Made by a program: the position numbers and the translations under genes
From: Trissonchulus latispiculum
Lineage: Eukaryota > Nematoda > Enoplea > Enoplida > Ironidae
Assembly (NCBI GenBank): GCA_030248195.1
Contig: JASAND010030473.1
Coordinates: forward strand, 62,001-126,000
Length of the DNA: 64,000 bases
Reading direction: 5' to 3'
The notes under the pieces: generated by a model
The model's input: only the letters and a program-made list of their open reading frames with translations
The model's database searches: none
What the model was told of the DNA's origin: nothing
Part shown: piece by piece, positions 1 through 10,807 of the stretch
How positions within the stretch are numbered: position 1 is the first letter of the stretch
How the letters are laid out: every line of letters begins with the position of its first letter

Positions 1-692
1 GACGGATAAATGTTTGCAAGTTTTTATTCCGCAGTCCACGGGCCCTACAAACTATGTTAACATGTCGAAACCTGTTCACGGTAGTGATTATAGTGACAAA
101 CTCCATGACCAACTATATTTAACGGACATTTGAAAAGGCACAATTTGTTATCCTGAAATCATACGAACCAGCTTTTAGAAAAATGGTAGCAAGCAACTAA
201 GATATTATACATTCTATTATTTTTCCAGAATCTGATGTAAGCCATCTGTTGTTATTACAATTATGTATGTAATTCAGTGCAGCTTGATCAGTTGCGCTGT
301 GCATAGCAATATTGAGTGCATCAAACTTCACTTAATTAAACTTTGGCTTTCAGCCATTGCTAGATGACACTACAAACTGTTGCTATTTCTCAAAAGCTCA
401 ATATTGCACTTAGTACCAAATACATTTGAGCATCGGGTATGAATTTGTCACTGTTGTAAATGATTATAATCTGATGATAATGATAATCCGTAGGTACGTT
501 TTTCTCAGACTTTGTAAACCTTTAGGCACATCTACACCATGACATTTCAACTTAGGCTGCAATCACATGATATTTTGTGGCGGTGTAAAAAAATGTTAAC
601 TTGGAAAACACAATCACAATATTGCACCATTAGTGTTGCCACAGCTTGTCATAAAAAGCTTATTTTGTATCTTCGATAGCTTATGTTTGTAG
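1..692. other. Upstream of DEG/ENaC A exon; no gene seen
   Basis: AT-rich sequence with no convincing coding exon or recognised repeat. It ends in a polypyrimidine-poor but usable acceptor (TTTGTAG) at 686-692. It is inferred to be intron leading into the first visible DEG/ENaC exon. The exon with the cytosolic N-terminus and first transmembrane helix must lie upstream of the window or is unrecognised. Confidence 0.5.
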
Positions 693-1087
693 ATTCAATC
701 CATCCAAAATGATTCATTTCATTGAAACAACCCCTGACTTTACATACGAATCCATTCCTCATCTTGATCGGGCATTGGGATCTAATCTGGTCATTCGATA
801 TTTGTTCCCGTATTTGGACGTTTCCAATTACATCAAGTCGAATATTCACGAATCCTTCCCTTATGGAGTGCAATTTAGCCAACATCTAGAGCAGGCAAAT
901 ATAAGCATATTTGAACTTCTGAAAACAATCGGGCATAGCTGCGAAGATCACCTAACAGCTTGTACAATAAACGGCAAAAGGGAAGGACCGAAACAATGCT
1001 GCGCCGAAAGTGCAGAGATTGTGACGACGGAAGGTGCTTGTCCAGTTGTGAAAGGACGAAACCAGACTTTCGTAAACCAGCAGTCTG
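693..1087 (+). CDS. DEG/ENaC A, first visible exon (extracellular finger region)
   Basis: Acceptor TTTGTAG before 693 and donor GTAAATG from 1088. The first base completes a split codon; the frame then runs open through FNPSKMIHFIETTP to NQQSG. The homologous exon in copy B begins with a nearly identical 16-base stretch after the same type of acceptor, which supports the boundary. Contains the Cys pattern HSCEDHLTAC...QCC...GACPVVKG and a likely N-glycosylation site (NQT). Confidence 0.8.
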
Positions 1088-4000
1088 GTAAATGCACGAC
1101 CAATATATTATTTTATTTTCTAGTAGCATCTAGTAGCACCTTTTCTAGTAGTTCAGCACGCATGAAAGCTGGCCAGAATATTCGACACGTGCTTGTGGTT
1201 CGCTAGTTTTTAGTTCAGAAACATGCTCTGTGCCTTTTTGAGTTCAAATGTTCGTTCGGGTGTAGTGATGTGTTAACATTTAATTTTGATTATCCTATTA
1301 AATTAAATTATGGTTGATTGGAGGACGCACCTAAACACATGCAACAAATAAGATAGAATAATTCATAAATGAAAGAATGCTTAAGGATAAAAACCAGAAT
1401 ATTTAAAATGCATGTAATATTTTAATTCAGCTTTTGATTTATATGGAATAATACTATATATTTTCATTTTGATTTCCCATATTTGTCTATAAAGATTTTA
1501 TGAAATTATTTTCTGCAATTGCTGATAAAACTGTGCAAAAATGGCATGAATTATTTAACTTTTCCAGGTTATATTTCTGGGACTTGCTAAATTTTTCCTT
1601 TAATTTAGGTTTGGCGTTTAATTTTTGAAACCGGTTTTCCAATTATTTTGGAAAAACGAAGAATCATTTATGTTTCCAAGTGCGGTCAAGTCTCGTCACC
1701 GGTGTTTTCGTCTGAAGTATGAAGGGATGTCCCTCGTGAGCACACAGGACAAAGCACGAATGACAAATAAAAAACTTAAACAAAAGTACTAAAACAAAAA
1801 AAGCTCAAAGAGTGTGAACCGGGCTTAAGTGAAAATGTAATAACTGGTGGTGGTCGAACAATGACGATCATGCCTAGTATTTTTCCTTATGAATATATCA
1901 TGTTTAAGTTTTTGTTGCTTCTTGACACCTTTGAGTCACAGGTCAACGCGGATGCAAGGTTTTTCAAGCGTTCTCTGAGTCCTGTCAAGGTAGATGTGCA
2001 GGTACAAGTTGTTGTTGGTCGGGGGCAAGGGATATTCAGTGGTCTGAGCGTGAGCAAACAGTTTTTAGTGGGGATGTAAAATGCATTAGGTTTCCTGCTA
2101 CTGCCCTCTTTTCGAGAAAAAGCTAGTTTATGCTGGTATTGGTTGTTTGTTTGCCTCGCTGGTCAATTCTTGTAGATTCAGTTTTTATACTCGTCTCACT
2201 TTTGTCAGTCGAAACTTAATAGCAGATTTGAAACCTTTTAAACAGCATTCGATGAAATTGAAAAGGTGTCTAGTATTTTATATCTTAGGCGTCGTTTCTA
2301 ATTTGTAGTAATATAGTTTGCTTAGAAAGTAGACTACAATCGCTGGGAGCAATTGGTCTTGCTCATGCAAAATGCACAATTTCCGGCATTAAGTTTGCAG
2401 AGATTATATTTGTTAAAAGTAATGATGGTCTTGGTTCATTGCAGTTTAGACCCACATCGGAAAACATATACGATTCGCCACAATTTACACTCAATTACTC
2501 AAAACAAAAAGTCGGCCTTGTTTGAGTTTTAATGTGCACTTTATCATTACCAAGACGAATATAATTTTTTGCTGGAAGAGACACTGAATGAGTTTCACTA
2601 AAATGCAATAATTTGAATCCCAAATACTGCAACACACCGTTAAGTTTTCAAGCAACATTCAAATTTTGAGCAATCTCTGTACAAAGTTGTCGATTAGGGA
2701 ACTCTAAAACGAATACAAAAACTTCACAAACATCACAATCAAACCAAACGTGAAACTAAAAACTGTACGAGCTTATTTTATTGCCCTCCTGTGTATTTTC
2801 TGACAGAAACGTGTTGCAAAGGGGATTATAAATTTCAATGTCAGAAAAATGCTCGGCTGATAATACGGCATTTCCGAGAACGTTATTTATCATATTAAAT
2901 AGATTGGTAACGTGCTAACATTCTAACATTCTACGCATGCCTGTTTTCATATTGTAGTTGTAATTACAAAATACATTACTACAATATTAATTTTCATTCT
3001 TATTGCAGGAATGGTGTTGTACTTGAAGTCAGAACATCCTTCATACTTTAGTGCATTGCTGCCCCAGAATGAAGGATTCAACATACTAATTTCAGACGGA
3101 ATCAATATTTTATCAACTGAAACCATTTTTCTACAGCCTCAAGTAACTACGCTATTGTCTTTACGACGTCGTAAACATCAAAGGGTTAATAGCAAGCTTA
3201 ACCCTTGTTTAACCAGGGAGAAGGGGCGCCAGGCTTGCCTATTTGTTTGTAATTGTCGACAGGCCGCGGATCGAGCTGGACAACTAACTGCAGAATGTGG
3301 TAATTGTGACTTAGCACTTCTGACTAACTTGACTACATCAGACGACAAACGTCCAATTTGTAGTATTGAAGTAGGCGCTATGTGCTACATGGCGGCTCTA
3401 ATTGGGGAAGATCCTGCATCCTATAACAATTATCACTGCGTTAAAGAGTGTAGACAATCCTGTCTTGACTATGAATACAGGTGGACAACGTCTGCGTCAA
3501 GGTATTTTATAGTGTAGTATTTTCCAAACATGTCATGGCATTAGTAAACATAAGGACATCATAAAAAGATAAGAGTCAATAAAAATAAAGAGAAGCGGAT
3601 AATGTGTGAGCATAAGCATGATAAAAAGAAACAATTATTTTTCTTCTATTGACAAAACTGTAAGAGGAGTAGTAAATTTATAGCGAAATTGAACGCTTTT
3701 GGACGTCCAATATCGTTTTTGGCTAACACTGACTCAACCACGAGAGATAGTTGTAGTGGTTGTAGCAGCAATAAGGTTGACTTTCGTGCTACGTTTCAGT
3801 CATAATTACCAATCAAGACTCAGGCGGGTAAGCCAAGAATAAAAAAATGTTATCTCGTCACCTAATAAACTCCGGCACTGGTTAGGCATAGCAAAAAGAT
3901 AATATATTTGGAAAGCTTTGTCTGTTTCCACAACGAATTGCAGTCTGTAGGTCGAATTAGCACAAACCGATACCGCAACCTTAAACTTTTTCTAGCTATT

Positions 4001-5932
4001 TAAAAGCTGGATGGAAGAACTGTTTCCAGATTCGTGCTCCGTAACCCTGGGCAATCCTATATGCAACGTCTCAACAAGAACCGAGGCAAATGGTTTTTGT
4101 TCTCCGTTGTAAATTTAAAGAATTGGGGTTTAGAAGACTATTATTGCGTTAGCTATAATATGGTTTACTTAACAGAAAATACAAGGCAGCTGTTTGAGAA
4201 AACAAATTCCCGAAAACCGAAGCAAACAGCAAAATATCGTAATACCTTCGTTTTCGATTTTCCCATCGAAGTTTCAGCGAAATTAGAGCAAAATTATATA
4301 GATCTGTCGTATACCAGCCGCTTTTGGTTTGTTAAAACAAAGGAATTTAAGCAATACTCGTAATACTTGTAATAGACTAGCTACTTCAATGCAGACATCG
4401 TAGCACTGTAGACAATACAATTTTTAGCTCACAATAACCTTGTAGTACGGCAGTGGTACTCACCCCTTGATACAACATGTAGTTAGCTACATCAAATATT
4501 TTTAACAGCTGACTAACTTGAGCAAACCTGGTGGGTAAGGGGGAGAGGGTATCCCCCTCCAACAGGAATGCTGTTCACAAATGGCATCAAAAGTGATACC
4601 ACAAAGGGTAGCAGAATTTAAATGTTAAATTTACTTTGCAATTTTTTTAAAAGCAGAGCTAGTTTCACTAAAAAGCCACAACAATCGTTAGAAACAAAAT
4701 AATTTTAGTAAACAACAACTCGTTTTGATAAATTTGTTTCCATACTATCGGTGAAATTACATCCAGTTCAGGAATAGTGATGTGATATAGAGTGAGTTTT
4801 TCAGTTTCTTGCACTAAATTCAGAATAAAAATTTCTTGGTACTTGTACAATCGCCAAAATAGAACTTGTCGGTGTTTAAATCGTAGCCTAGTACCAAACA
4901 ATTGGACCTGACATTGATACTATATTTTAGTTTCCACACGGTTTCCGATTCACTTACTGAAACTAACTGTATTGTGGGAAGAGACCCGAAAATGATACTG
5001 AAAGTGGACTAGTTTGAATTAAAAGCGGAGATTGCTTCAGCCGTACCTCAAACCGTGCAGATTTGTTCATTTTGCGCCGCTGAAGGATGACTAGTCGTCA
5101 CTAGCTTTATGTGAATACTTAAGGCTAGACATTTAACTAACTTCGTCTAATATCGTTTGGGACCGTCGATCCAGAGACCAATTGATCCAAGGTTCGACTT
5201 CTGCAGGAAAAAAACACCGCTGCGATGCTCCATCTGAACCTTACCGTCTTGGATATCCCGGATAGCTTAGCTGGAAACTCGAGTTGTTTTGAATGAACAT
5301 AATCCGAAAATATTTTGAATTGTCGACCGACACCTAAACTGAAACTGATCCAGCTTCGCTCCTCAGACTGAGGTTGCAACTAAATCGGCTGCTAGCATGC
5401 CCTGATCGCATCCGTGATGGAGTAGCCCGCGATCAACTCTGAGATTGTTGGCCGGATACCGGATATAAGCTGAATCAAATGTTTTGCTTTTAACAACACA
5501 ACACAACCTGTACTAACTACTTAAACTTTAACAACCTTAACAACTTTAGTAATTTCTCATAAGGTTTATTCTTCGTTTAACCTCAGCTAATTAGAAGTAC
5601 TAGCCTAAAACCATAAATTATGCTTCAAATACGACAGAGCTAATTGGGGCGAATAGGCCCATGGAAATGTACGCAACGTCTGTTCATGCTAAAAAGCGCG
5701 TGAATCCTGGATATAAAAAAACTTACGCCGCGCAATTGATGTTATCCTGGATTTGCATTCTTGTTTTACAAACATTCTTGTGTTATTTACTTGCAGATTA
5801 AGAACAAACCGCAAATATGAGTCTGTCCTGTTCATGCAGTATGAAACATTGCAGGAGGATACGTTTAACGAAAGTTTCAAGCTTACAGTGAATGAAGCTG
5901 TAGCGGCTGCTGGAGGAATCTTTGCTGCGTGG
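693..5932 (+). CDS. DEG/ENaC-family sodium channel, copy A (partial, 3 exons)
   Basis: Amiloride-sensitive (DEG/ENaC/ASIC) cation-channel subunit, a trimeric plasma-membrane Na+ channel. Three exons splice in register: 693-1087 (ends phase 1), 3009-3501 (ends phase 2), 5797-5932 (ends phase 0). Exon 1 opens with FNPSKM, the residues after the family's FPxVTxCN motif, so the TM1 exon is missing upstream. Exons 1 and 2 are the cysteine-rich extracellular domain: CCAES, the GACPVVKG finger region, then spaced CxxxC pairs ending CVKECRQSCLDYEYRW. Exon 3 carries QYETLQEDTF and ends AAAGGIFAAW, matching the family's GGxxGLFxG just before TM2. The frame is open throughout. No exon with the TM2 pore motif GxS was found downstream; reading through the last donor gives a stop two codons later. 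A diverged copy (B) lies at 27928-33130, and GPCR G1 follows on the opposite strand. The family call is firm; the exact subfamily is not. Confidence 0.82.
1088..3008. other. Intron 1 of DEG/ENaC A; nothing recognised
   Basis: GTAAATG...TATTGCAG intron of about 1.9 kb with no convincing gene or repeat. A short open frame at 1861-2079 has no splice support or family resemblance. The matching intron of copy B is of similar length once its transposon (28508-30377) is subtracted. Confidence 0.6.
3009..3501 (+). CDS. DEG/ENaC A, second visible exon (palm/knuckle/thumb region)
   Basis: Acceptor TATTGCAG and donor GTATTTTA; codon G|GA joins exon 1 phase 1. It encodes GMVLYLKSEHPSYFSALLPQ, the family's G-GL-L-l strand, then NEGFNILISD, LNPC..., repeated spaced cysteines, and CVKECRQSCLDYEYRW ending in TSAS. 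Alignment by eye to copy B (31905-32397) is continuous, with all main cysteines conserved except the one replaced by a stop in B. Confidence 0.82.
3502..5796. other. Intron 2 of DEG/ENaC A; nothing recognised
   Basis: About 2.3 kb between matched splice sites GTATTTTA and ACTTGCAG. The homologous intron in copy B is only about 150 bases, so this one gained (or B lost) roughly 2 kb. Apart from a small GGGGGAGAGGG/TATCCCCCTCC hairpin near 4540-4560, no element or gene is visible. Confidence 0.55.
5797..5932 (+). CDS. DEG/ENaC A, third visible exon (pre-TM2)
   Basis: Acceptor TTACTTGCAG; the first base completes AG|A (Arg) from the previous exon. Encodes RLRTNRKYESVLFMQYETLQ and ends NEAVAAAGGIFAAW. 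The double Gly begins the TM2 entry motif. The inferred donor after TGG is GTGCGT; copy B has GTATGT at the same place. Without splicing the frame stops at 5939-5941, which would give a channel with no second membrane helix. Confidence 0.78.
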
Positions 5933-6208
5933 GTGCGTTGAATCTCTTCAATTATGGTTTGATATGTTTTCAATTTGAATGACTCTGAATGTATTCAATA
6001 TTTCCCGCGTTTCCACCTCCCTTTACTTTTAAAACTGTTTCTGCACAACATATTTTCTCACATATCGCTAGCATCAACTGCAGAGTTGTCGTCAATCAGT
6101 ACTCTATGCCGGAGGATGATCAAATGTTGCAGATGTCCAAACGCATGCCTACAATTGCCTCAACTATTCTGGAATTGTTCGTTTCTCGATGCACAGATGA
6201 CAATCATA
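5933..6208. other. Downstream of DEG/ENaC A exon 3; no TM2 exon seen
   Basis: Copy B has its TM2 exon 362 bases after exon 3. The equivalent stretch here holds overlapping short open frames but none encoding the W-xGxS-xLSIV motif, and the stretch is followed at once by an inserted TIR element. Confidence 0.5.
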
Positions 6209-6554
6209 ATAATACAGTGTTCTGGTCTATATGTTCTTCGCGGTGTTTCATGTCTAAGAGTAGATGATTGGCCTTTACTTGCCACGGCTGTTAAATTTTG
6301 AGTCGCGACGTTTCGCCCATCTTTACCTATGGGCGTCTTCAGGTGGTAGCCCTGAAGGGGGCTGTTGGGATAAGAGGTAGTCCGTGACCGTATGCGCCAC
6401 TCTTGGGTAACATACTGTAACAACTATACTACCCTGGGGACATGGACATATACAACCCAGGGAGATGGGCGAAACGTCACGACCCAAAATTTAACAGCCG
6501 TGGCAAGTAAAGGCAATCATCTACTTTTAGATAATACAGTGTTCGGCAGAACCA
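6209..6554. mobile_element. TIR/foldback fragment, Penelope-like in style, flanked by 14-base direct repeat
   Basis: Arms of about 70 bases: 6254-6323 starts CTAAGAGTAGATGATTGG and its reverse complement runs about 6466-6540. The exact direct repeat ATAATACAGTGTTC occurs at 6209-6222 and 6541-6554, with 31 extra bases on the left between repeat and arm. On the minus strand the left arm carries CTGAAGA (6342-6336), a GCCCAT/ATGGGC stem and GAAAC (6314-6310). This resembles the hammerhead-like core of Penelope-like element terminal repeats. No reverse transcriptase is present, so the class is an inference. Confidence 0.5.
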
Positions 6555-8197
6555 GCCGAAATGTAAAATTGCGACTAGCTACCGTAATTATTGTCCTATA
6601 AGCCATAAGTATGCGTTTAATAGCCGCAAAACTTGATTACTCTCTGGGCAGGTATTACTGATTGACGACTGCAGGTTTTAAGCTGTTCGCACTAGCAATA
6701 TATGAGCATTAAGCGACATATTGATGGCAAACAAATTACCGACTATTTCAGTGTCGGTAGTATGAACGGCCTTAATGCGTCTGTCAAAAAATGTTGATCC
6801 TAATAGTAAGCAAAAATCGCTGGGAAGTTTTTGAATAAATTTTAATTGGTTTCTATCTTCTGGAAACTGAACTTTTGAGCATGAATGTCTTTACGTTTTG
6901 GGTGGTTTCCGGTGAAATTGCACTTTTGGGTGTCAAATTAGTATTCGGTGGTTTATGGTTTTCTGTGACATTGCCAAATTAGTATTTGGTGGTTTACAGT
7001 TTCCTCTGAATTTGCTATATGTCATATAGTTTAAGGAGGTTTTCAGTTCCCATTCTCAATACTGGTTTGTTCCAGAGAAAGTGCAGTTTGAGGTGTGAAT
7101 GTGGCCAAACAGTTCTCACAACTTTTAGGTTTCCAGGAAAAGTGCACTGTGAAGTGTGAAAGCGCCCCTTCAAGTCTCACCACTTTGGGTTTCTAGGAAA
7201 GCGCCTGTTTAGTTGTCTATGTTACGAAACCGTGACTTATTGCTTACTGTTGGCATTAGAATCTTTTGAGATTAACAGTTCAAGCTGATGGCGTGTTTAC
7301 AAATGTATGTTCAAATTCGATTCGACTTTTTGTTGGTTGTTACCTTTAAAAAGCCTCTAATCTTTGTATGAAATGTTATCGTTGTGTAATCTGCATTGTA
7401 ACTCTTGAGCGTTTGCACGCCTCTATTAGGTTTGTTTTTAGATTGGCTGTTCCATCTTAAGTTGTATCCAGGTTGTGTTTCTGCCAATGGAGTATGCTGT
7501 TGGGCAATTCCTCGGATATTATAAATTCTAGCAGTCATTTAATTACCAAACAGCGACGACAATCCCCAATGCTAGGAGAACAGCAACTATGTTATTAGCT
7601 ATTTTGCTATGTTTATATGTATGATCAAGAGAGATTTTGAAGTGGCTTTGTTGGTTTAATTGCGCAGTTGTGGCAGAGCAGTCTCAACTTAATCGCTTTT
7701 TAATTATAACCTTGAACATAGCTTTAGCCACCATATCAAATTAGCACTGACAAATTAGCACTAGAACTGACAATATTTCTTTTATTAATTGCAGAAGATT
7801 GACAGTTGTGCATAGAAATAAACAGCTATAGAAACACAAGTATCGGCTAAAACACTGTTGTTCAAAACATGCAAAATGCATTTATATGCCTTCGCAGTCA
7901 GCGTAGGTGGTCGCTCAATTGTCAGTTTTTTAAATATTTACTACACAATGCTAGTACTCTAAGCGCTTGATTGACTCTTGCGAAAACCAAAAACAATCCA
8001 TAAATATATTACATCAATATTGTTAGCTATGATCCTGCTGCACCAGGCACGACTAGTAATTTTCAAATAGGCTAGCTTCAAGCCTGCTAAAATTATGGAT
8101 TATTTATCTGAAAAATGTATCATTGTTGTAGTAATTGTTTAAAATTTTCATGCAACATCAAAAACAGCTTACTAGATAGGCTAATTACTGAATTACT
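6555..8197. other. No gene recognised
   Basis: AT-rich sequence. The stretch 6880-7200 has loosely repeated GGTTTcC/GTGCAxTTTGxGGTGTgAA phrases, suggesting a decayed tandem array. No open frame has family resemblance. Confidence 0.45.
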
Positions 8198-8420
8198 TAT
8201 GGCTCGGAGCCAGGATTCGGGGTCTAAAAGCATCAGTGGTCGTTTTGTAGTCGCAGGCCGTAATAGCTCGGTTTTTCTCACTGACAAAGAAGTGGCTGAC
8301 ATATCCCCACAGTACTGATGGAAAGAAGCAAAGGTAGAACCACTTTAAGCTGAAGGCTGTGAATTTGTTGAATACAAGATGGCTCGCTACGGTTGTCAAA
8401 TCCTTTTCAGCACTCCTAGA
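8198..8420 (+). repeat. Unknown dispersed repeat family R1, copy 1 (partial)
   Basis: Begins CTTATGGCTCGGAGCCAGGATTCG and runs through GGTCTAAAAGCATCAGTGGTCG, ATCCCCACAGTACTGATGGAAAGAAGCAA and GAACCACTTT. The same order of phrases recurs at 9703-9960 and 15536-16040 in the same orientation. No coding capacity is evident; the open frames here are not conserved between copies. Confidence 0.75.
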
Positions 8421-8790
8421 ATTATCTGCATGAAGAATTCTTTAGAACACATAATCCAGTGAGAGGAAAGTTTGAATATAAGCAGGTTGTTTGTGCAAGT
8501 GCCGATTAATATATGTCTGCGGAAGGCTGTAGTGTTGCAGTACCTTGGGGTACATAAGAGTATATTCTATCATCTTCACAGGTTTTCTTCATATCCAACA
8601 ATTAACACTATCAAAGTTAAGAGTTCTCTTATCACTTGTTTTACAAAAATGTGTGTATGTCCTCGAGTTAGCTTCCGGCAACCGGAGATAAACTGGATAC
8701 GATTGTTTTCCTGTGGTTTCCACAATATATACTTTAATCCAAGAGTCTATAAAAGGAAAAGTGAGACACTCGACCCTTCCTAGTGTGTTA

Positions 8791-9315
8791 AGCTTGCAAT
8801 ATGCTCGAAACATTAAGGCCAAAATCTCGGGGGGGGGGCTTCTCAGTGTGTAAACATGCTACGCTGACATTTTTCAATATCGGGCGTTTTCGACAAATTA
8901 AATACTATAACTTGAGCTAGAAAGTTGTACAGCGATAACTTGTATATCATTTTGGTGCGTAGAATGAGATGGTTTTAACAATATAAAAATTATATTGTTT
9001 GGTTCAGGCAATCACTTACCAATCCGGCAATGAAACATCCTTTCCACGACAATTTTAGGAATTTCATCATTTCTTCAAAATGCGCTACGTTGTTGCCAGA
9101 TTTGTAAGAGATACTTAATTCTTATATCGTTGAAAAGATCTCATTCTACGCAACATAATGATATAAAAATTATCACTGTACGACTTTCCTAGCTCAAGTT
9201 ATCGTATTTAATTTGTCAAAAACGAATGTTTTTGAAAAATGTCAGCGTAGCATGTTTACTCGCTGAGAAGCCCCGCCGAGATTTTGGCCTTAATGTTTCG
9301 AGCATATTGCAAGCT
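8791..9315. mobile_element. Foldback element, ~180-base inverted arms
   Basis: The left arm starts AGCTTGCAATATGCTCGAAA and its reverse complement ends at 9315. The arms include CATTAAGGCCAAAATCTCGG, GCTTCTCAG, ACATGCTACGCTGACATTTTTC and GTAGAATGAGAT, diverged by scattered changes. The spacer is about 170 bases. The flanks GAGACACTCGACCCTTCCTA and GAGTGTCGCACTCTTCCTA look like a diverged direct duplication. No coding sequence: a non-autonomous TIR element. Confidence 0.8.
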
Positions 9316-9398
9316 CATTCTATTATGAAGAACTGAGTGTCGCACTCTTCCTATTATAACCTCTTGTTTAATCTAAGCAAACTTCACATGTGAGCGCA

Positions 9399-10315
9399 AA
9401 ACGTTTTTTAGCCCTGGCCTTAACTGTTCTAGACTAGGTCCGAAGATCGGTGAATGGTCAGTGAATAGTTATCGAAAGTATATGAGAATTGCGTTTAGGC
9501 AAAAAGTGCAGTTTTTACGAGCAATTTTTTAATTTACGACAGAGAGAGTCATTGTTGGCAGGCAAAAGTTAGTTGATCAAATTAATACTGCCTAATAAAA
9601 GTATATAAATAGTTCATGAAGTAATGATAATTGCTGATTAGCTTGCCGACTGCTCGCAAGCTCAGAACAATATTAACTTATTGATTAGTCTTGTTACAGC
9701 ACGACTTATGGCTCGAAGCCAGGATTCGACACGGCAGGGTCTAAAAGCATCAGTGGTCGTTTTGTAGTCGAACACAGTAATTGCTCGGATTTTGTTTCGC
9801 TGACAAGTAGTGAATCATATATCCCCACACCCACAGTACTGATGGAAAGAAGCAAAGGCAGAACCACTTTTAGTCGAAGGCTGTGAAATTGTTGAATGCA
9901 AACAAGCTCATTACGGGTGTTGAATCCGTTTCAGTATCCCTAAAATAGCAGTTCAAATTCGATAGGACTGCATCAATTTGCTCCCAACATAAGGGTGATT
10001 TTCAAATCGTTACTGTCAGTAAAGTCCACATAAATAAATTATTAATTTCGGCTTCTTTATAAGGCAAAAGTTATCGTTTTCACGGAGACTAGTAATATTT
10101 CTCGAATGACAGGTTGACCGACTTTTCGACCGTCTCCGATTTCACTCATTTTCACACATTTTCTTGTCTGAGTGGGATATTTCAACGAGTGTTTGAAAAA
10201 ATCGGATCACCTGTGGTTATTGCGTAATTTGACCTCAGCATGTGTTAAACATAGGAAACAATAAAAGTGGTGATTTTATTCTTGCGCCAAAAATCTCTCG
10301 ATGAACGTTCATGGA
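9399..10315 (+). repeat. Unknown dispersed repeat family R1, copy 2 (long)
   Basis: The 5' part (AACGTTTTTTAGCCCTGGCCTTAACTG...GAATGGTCAGTGAATAGTTATCG) matches 14090-14190 and 15239-15330. The middle (9703-9960) matches 8198-8420 and 15536-16040. The distal part (CGACCGTCTCCGATTTCAC...TGTTAAACATAGGAAAC) matches 13380-13560. The shared order shows one repeat unit of over 1 kb, of unknown class. Confidence 0.65.
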
Positions 10316-10492
10316 TTTGTATAATTTTGTATTTAGGTTGTATTAGTATTAGTATTATTTATTTACCAACCAAAGCATAGACTGGTAACAGAAATGCAAA
10401 GTATGCTAAGAATAAGAATGCAATTATATAAGTATGTATTATAAAACCACACGTTAGAACAAATAACGTTGGAGGGAGGCAAGGTGGGCCGA

Positions 10493-10807
10493 TTAACCGG
10501 CTACTAATCCTCGCCCCCGTAAATAGGGCACAAACGTAACATTTGCGAGACGGTTTTTGAATTCATTTAGATTTGAAGAATTTACAACATTTTCATCTAG
10601 GTCATTCCAGATTGGGATGACTCGATTGCTGAAAAAATATTTTCTAGTGTCAATTCGGCTTCGCTGCACAGCTAATTTGTATTCATGACCCCTGGTAGAG
10701 GAAATCAAATTATACACGAAAAAGTCATCAAATTGCAATTCCACCAAACCATGTACTATTTTATAAACCATAAGATGATACGTCGCTCTTCCAATGACGG
10801 TAAACAC
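10493..10807 (-). pseudogene. LINE ORF2 C-terminus (after frameshift)
   Basis: Continues the LINE protein in another frame: YKIVHGLVELQFDDFFVYN, then RGHEYKLAVQRSRIDTRKYF, then SNRVIPIWNDLDENVVNSSN. This is the usual end of CR1/Rex-type ORF2 proteins (RKYFFSxRVIxxWNxL). The overlap with the upstream frame is about 50 bases, so one indel separates them. Confidence 0.85.

Noticed and set aside
1861..2079. 72-codon open frame in intron 1 of DEG/ENaC A
   Set aside because: No splice-site support, no family motif and no counterpart in copy B's intron.
6310..6342. Confident hammerhead ribozyme annotation
   Set aside because: CTGAAGA and GAAAC are present around a stem, but stem I/III and the first stem II pair are not convincing by eye; kept only as a finding to test.
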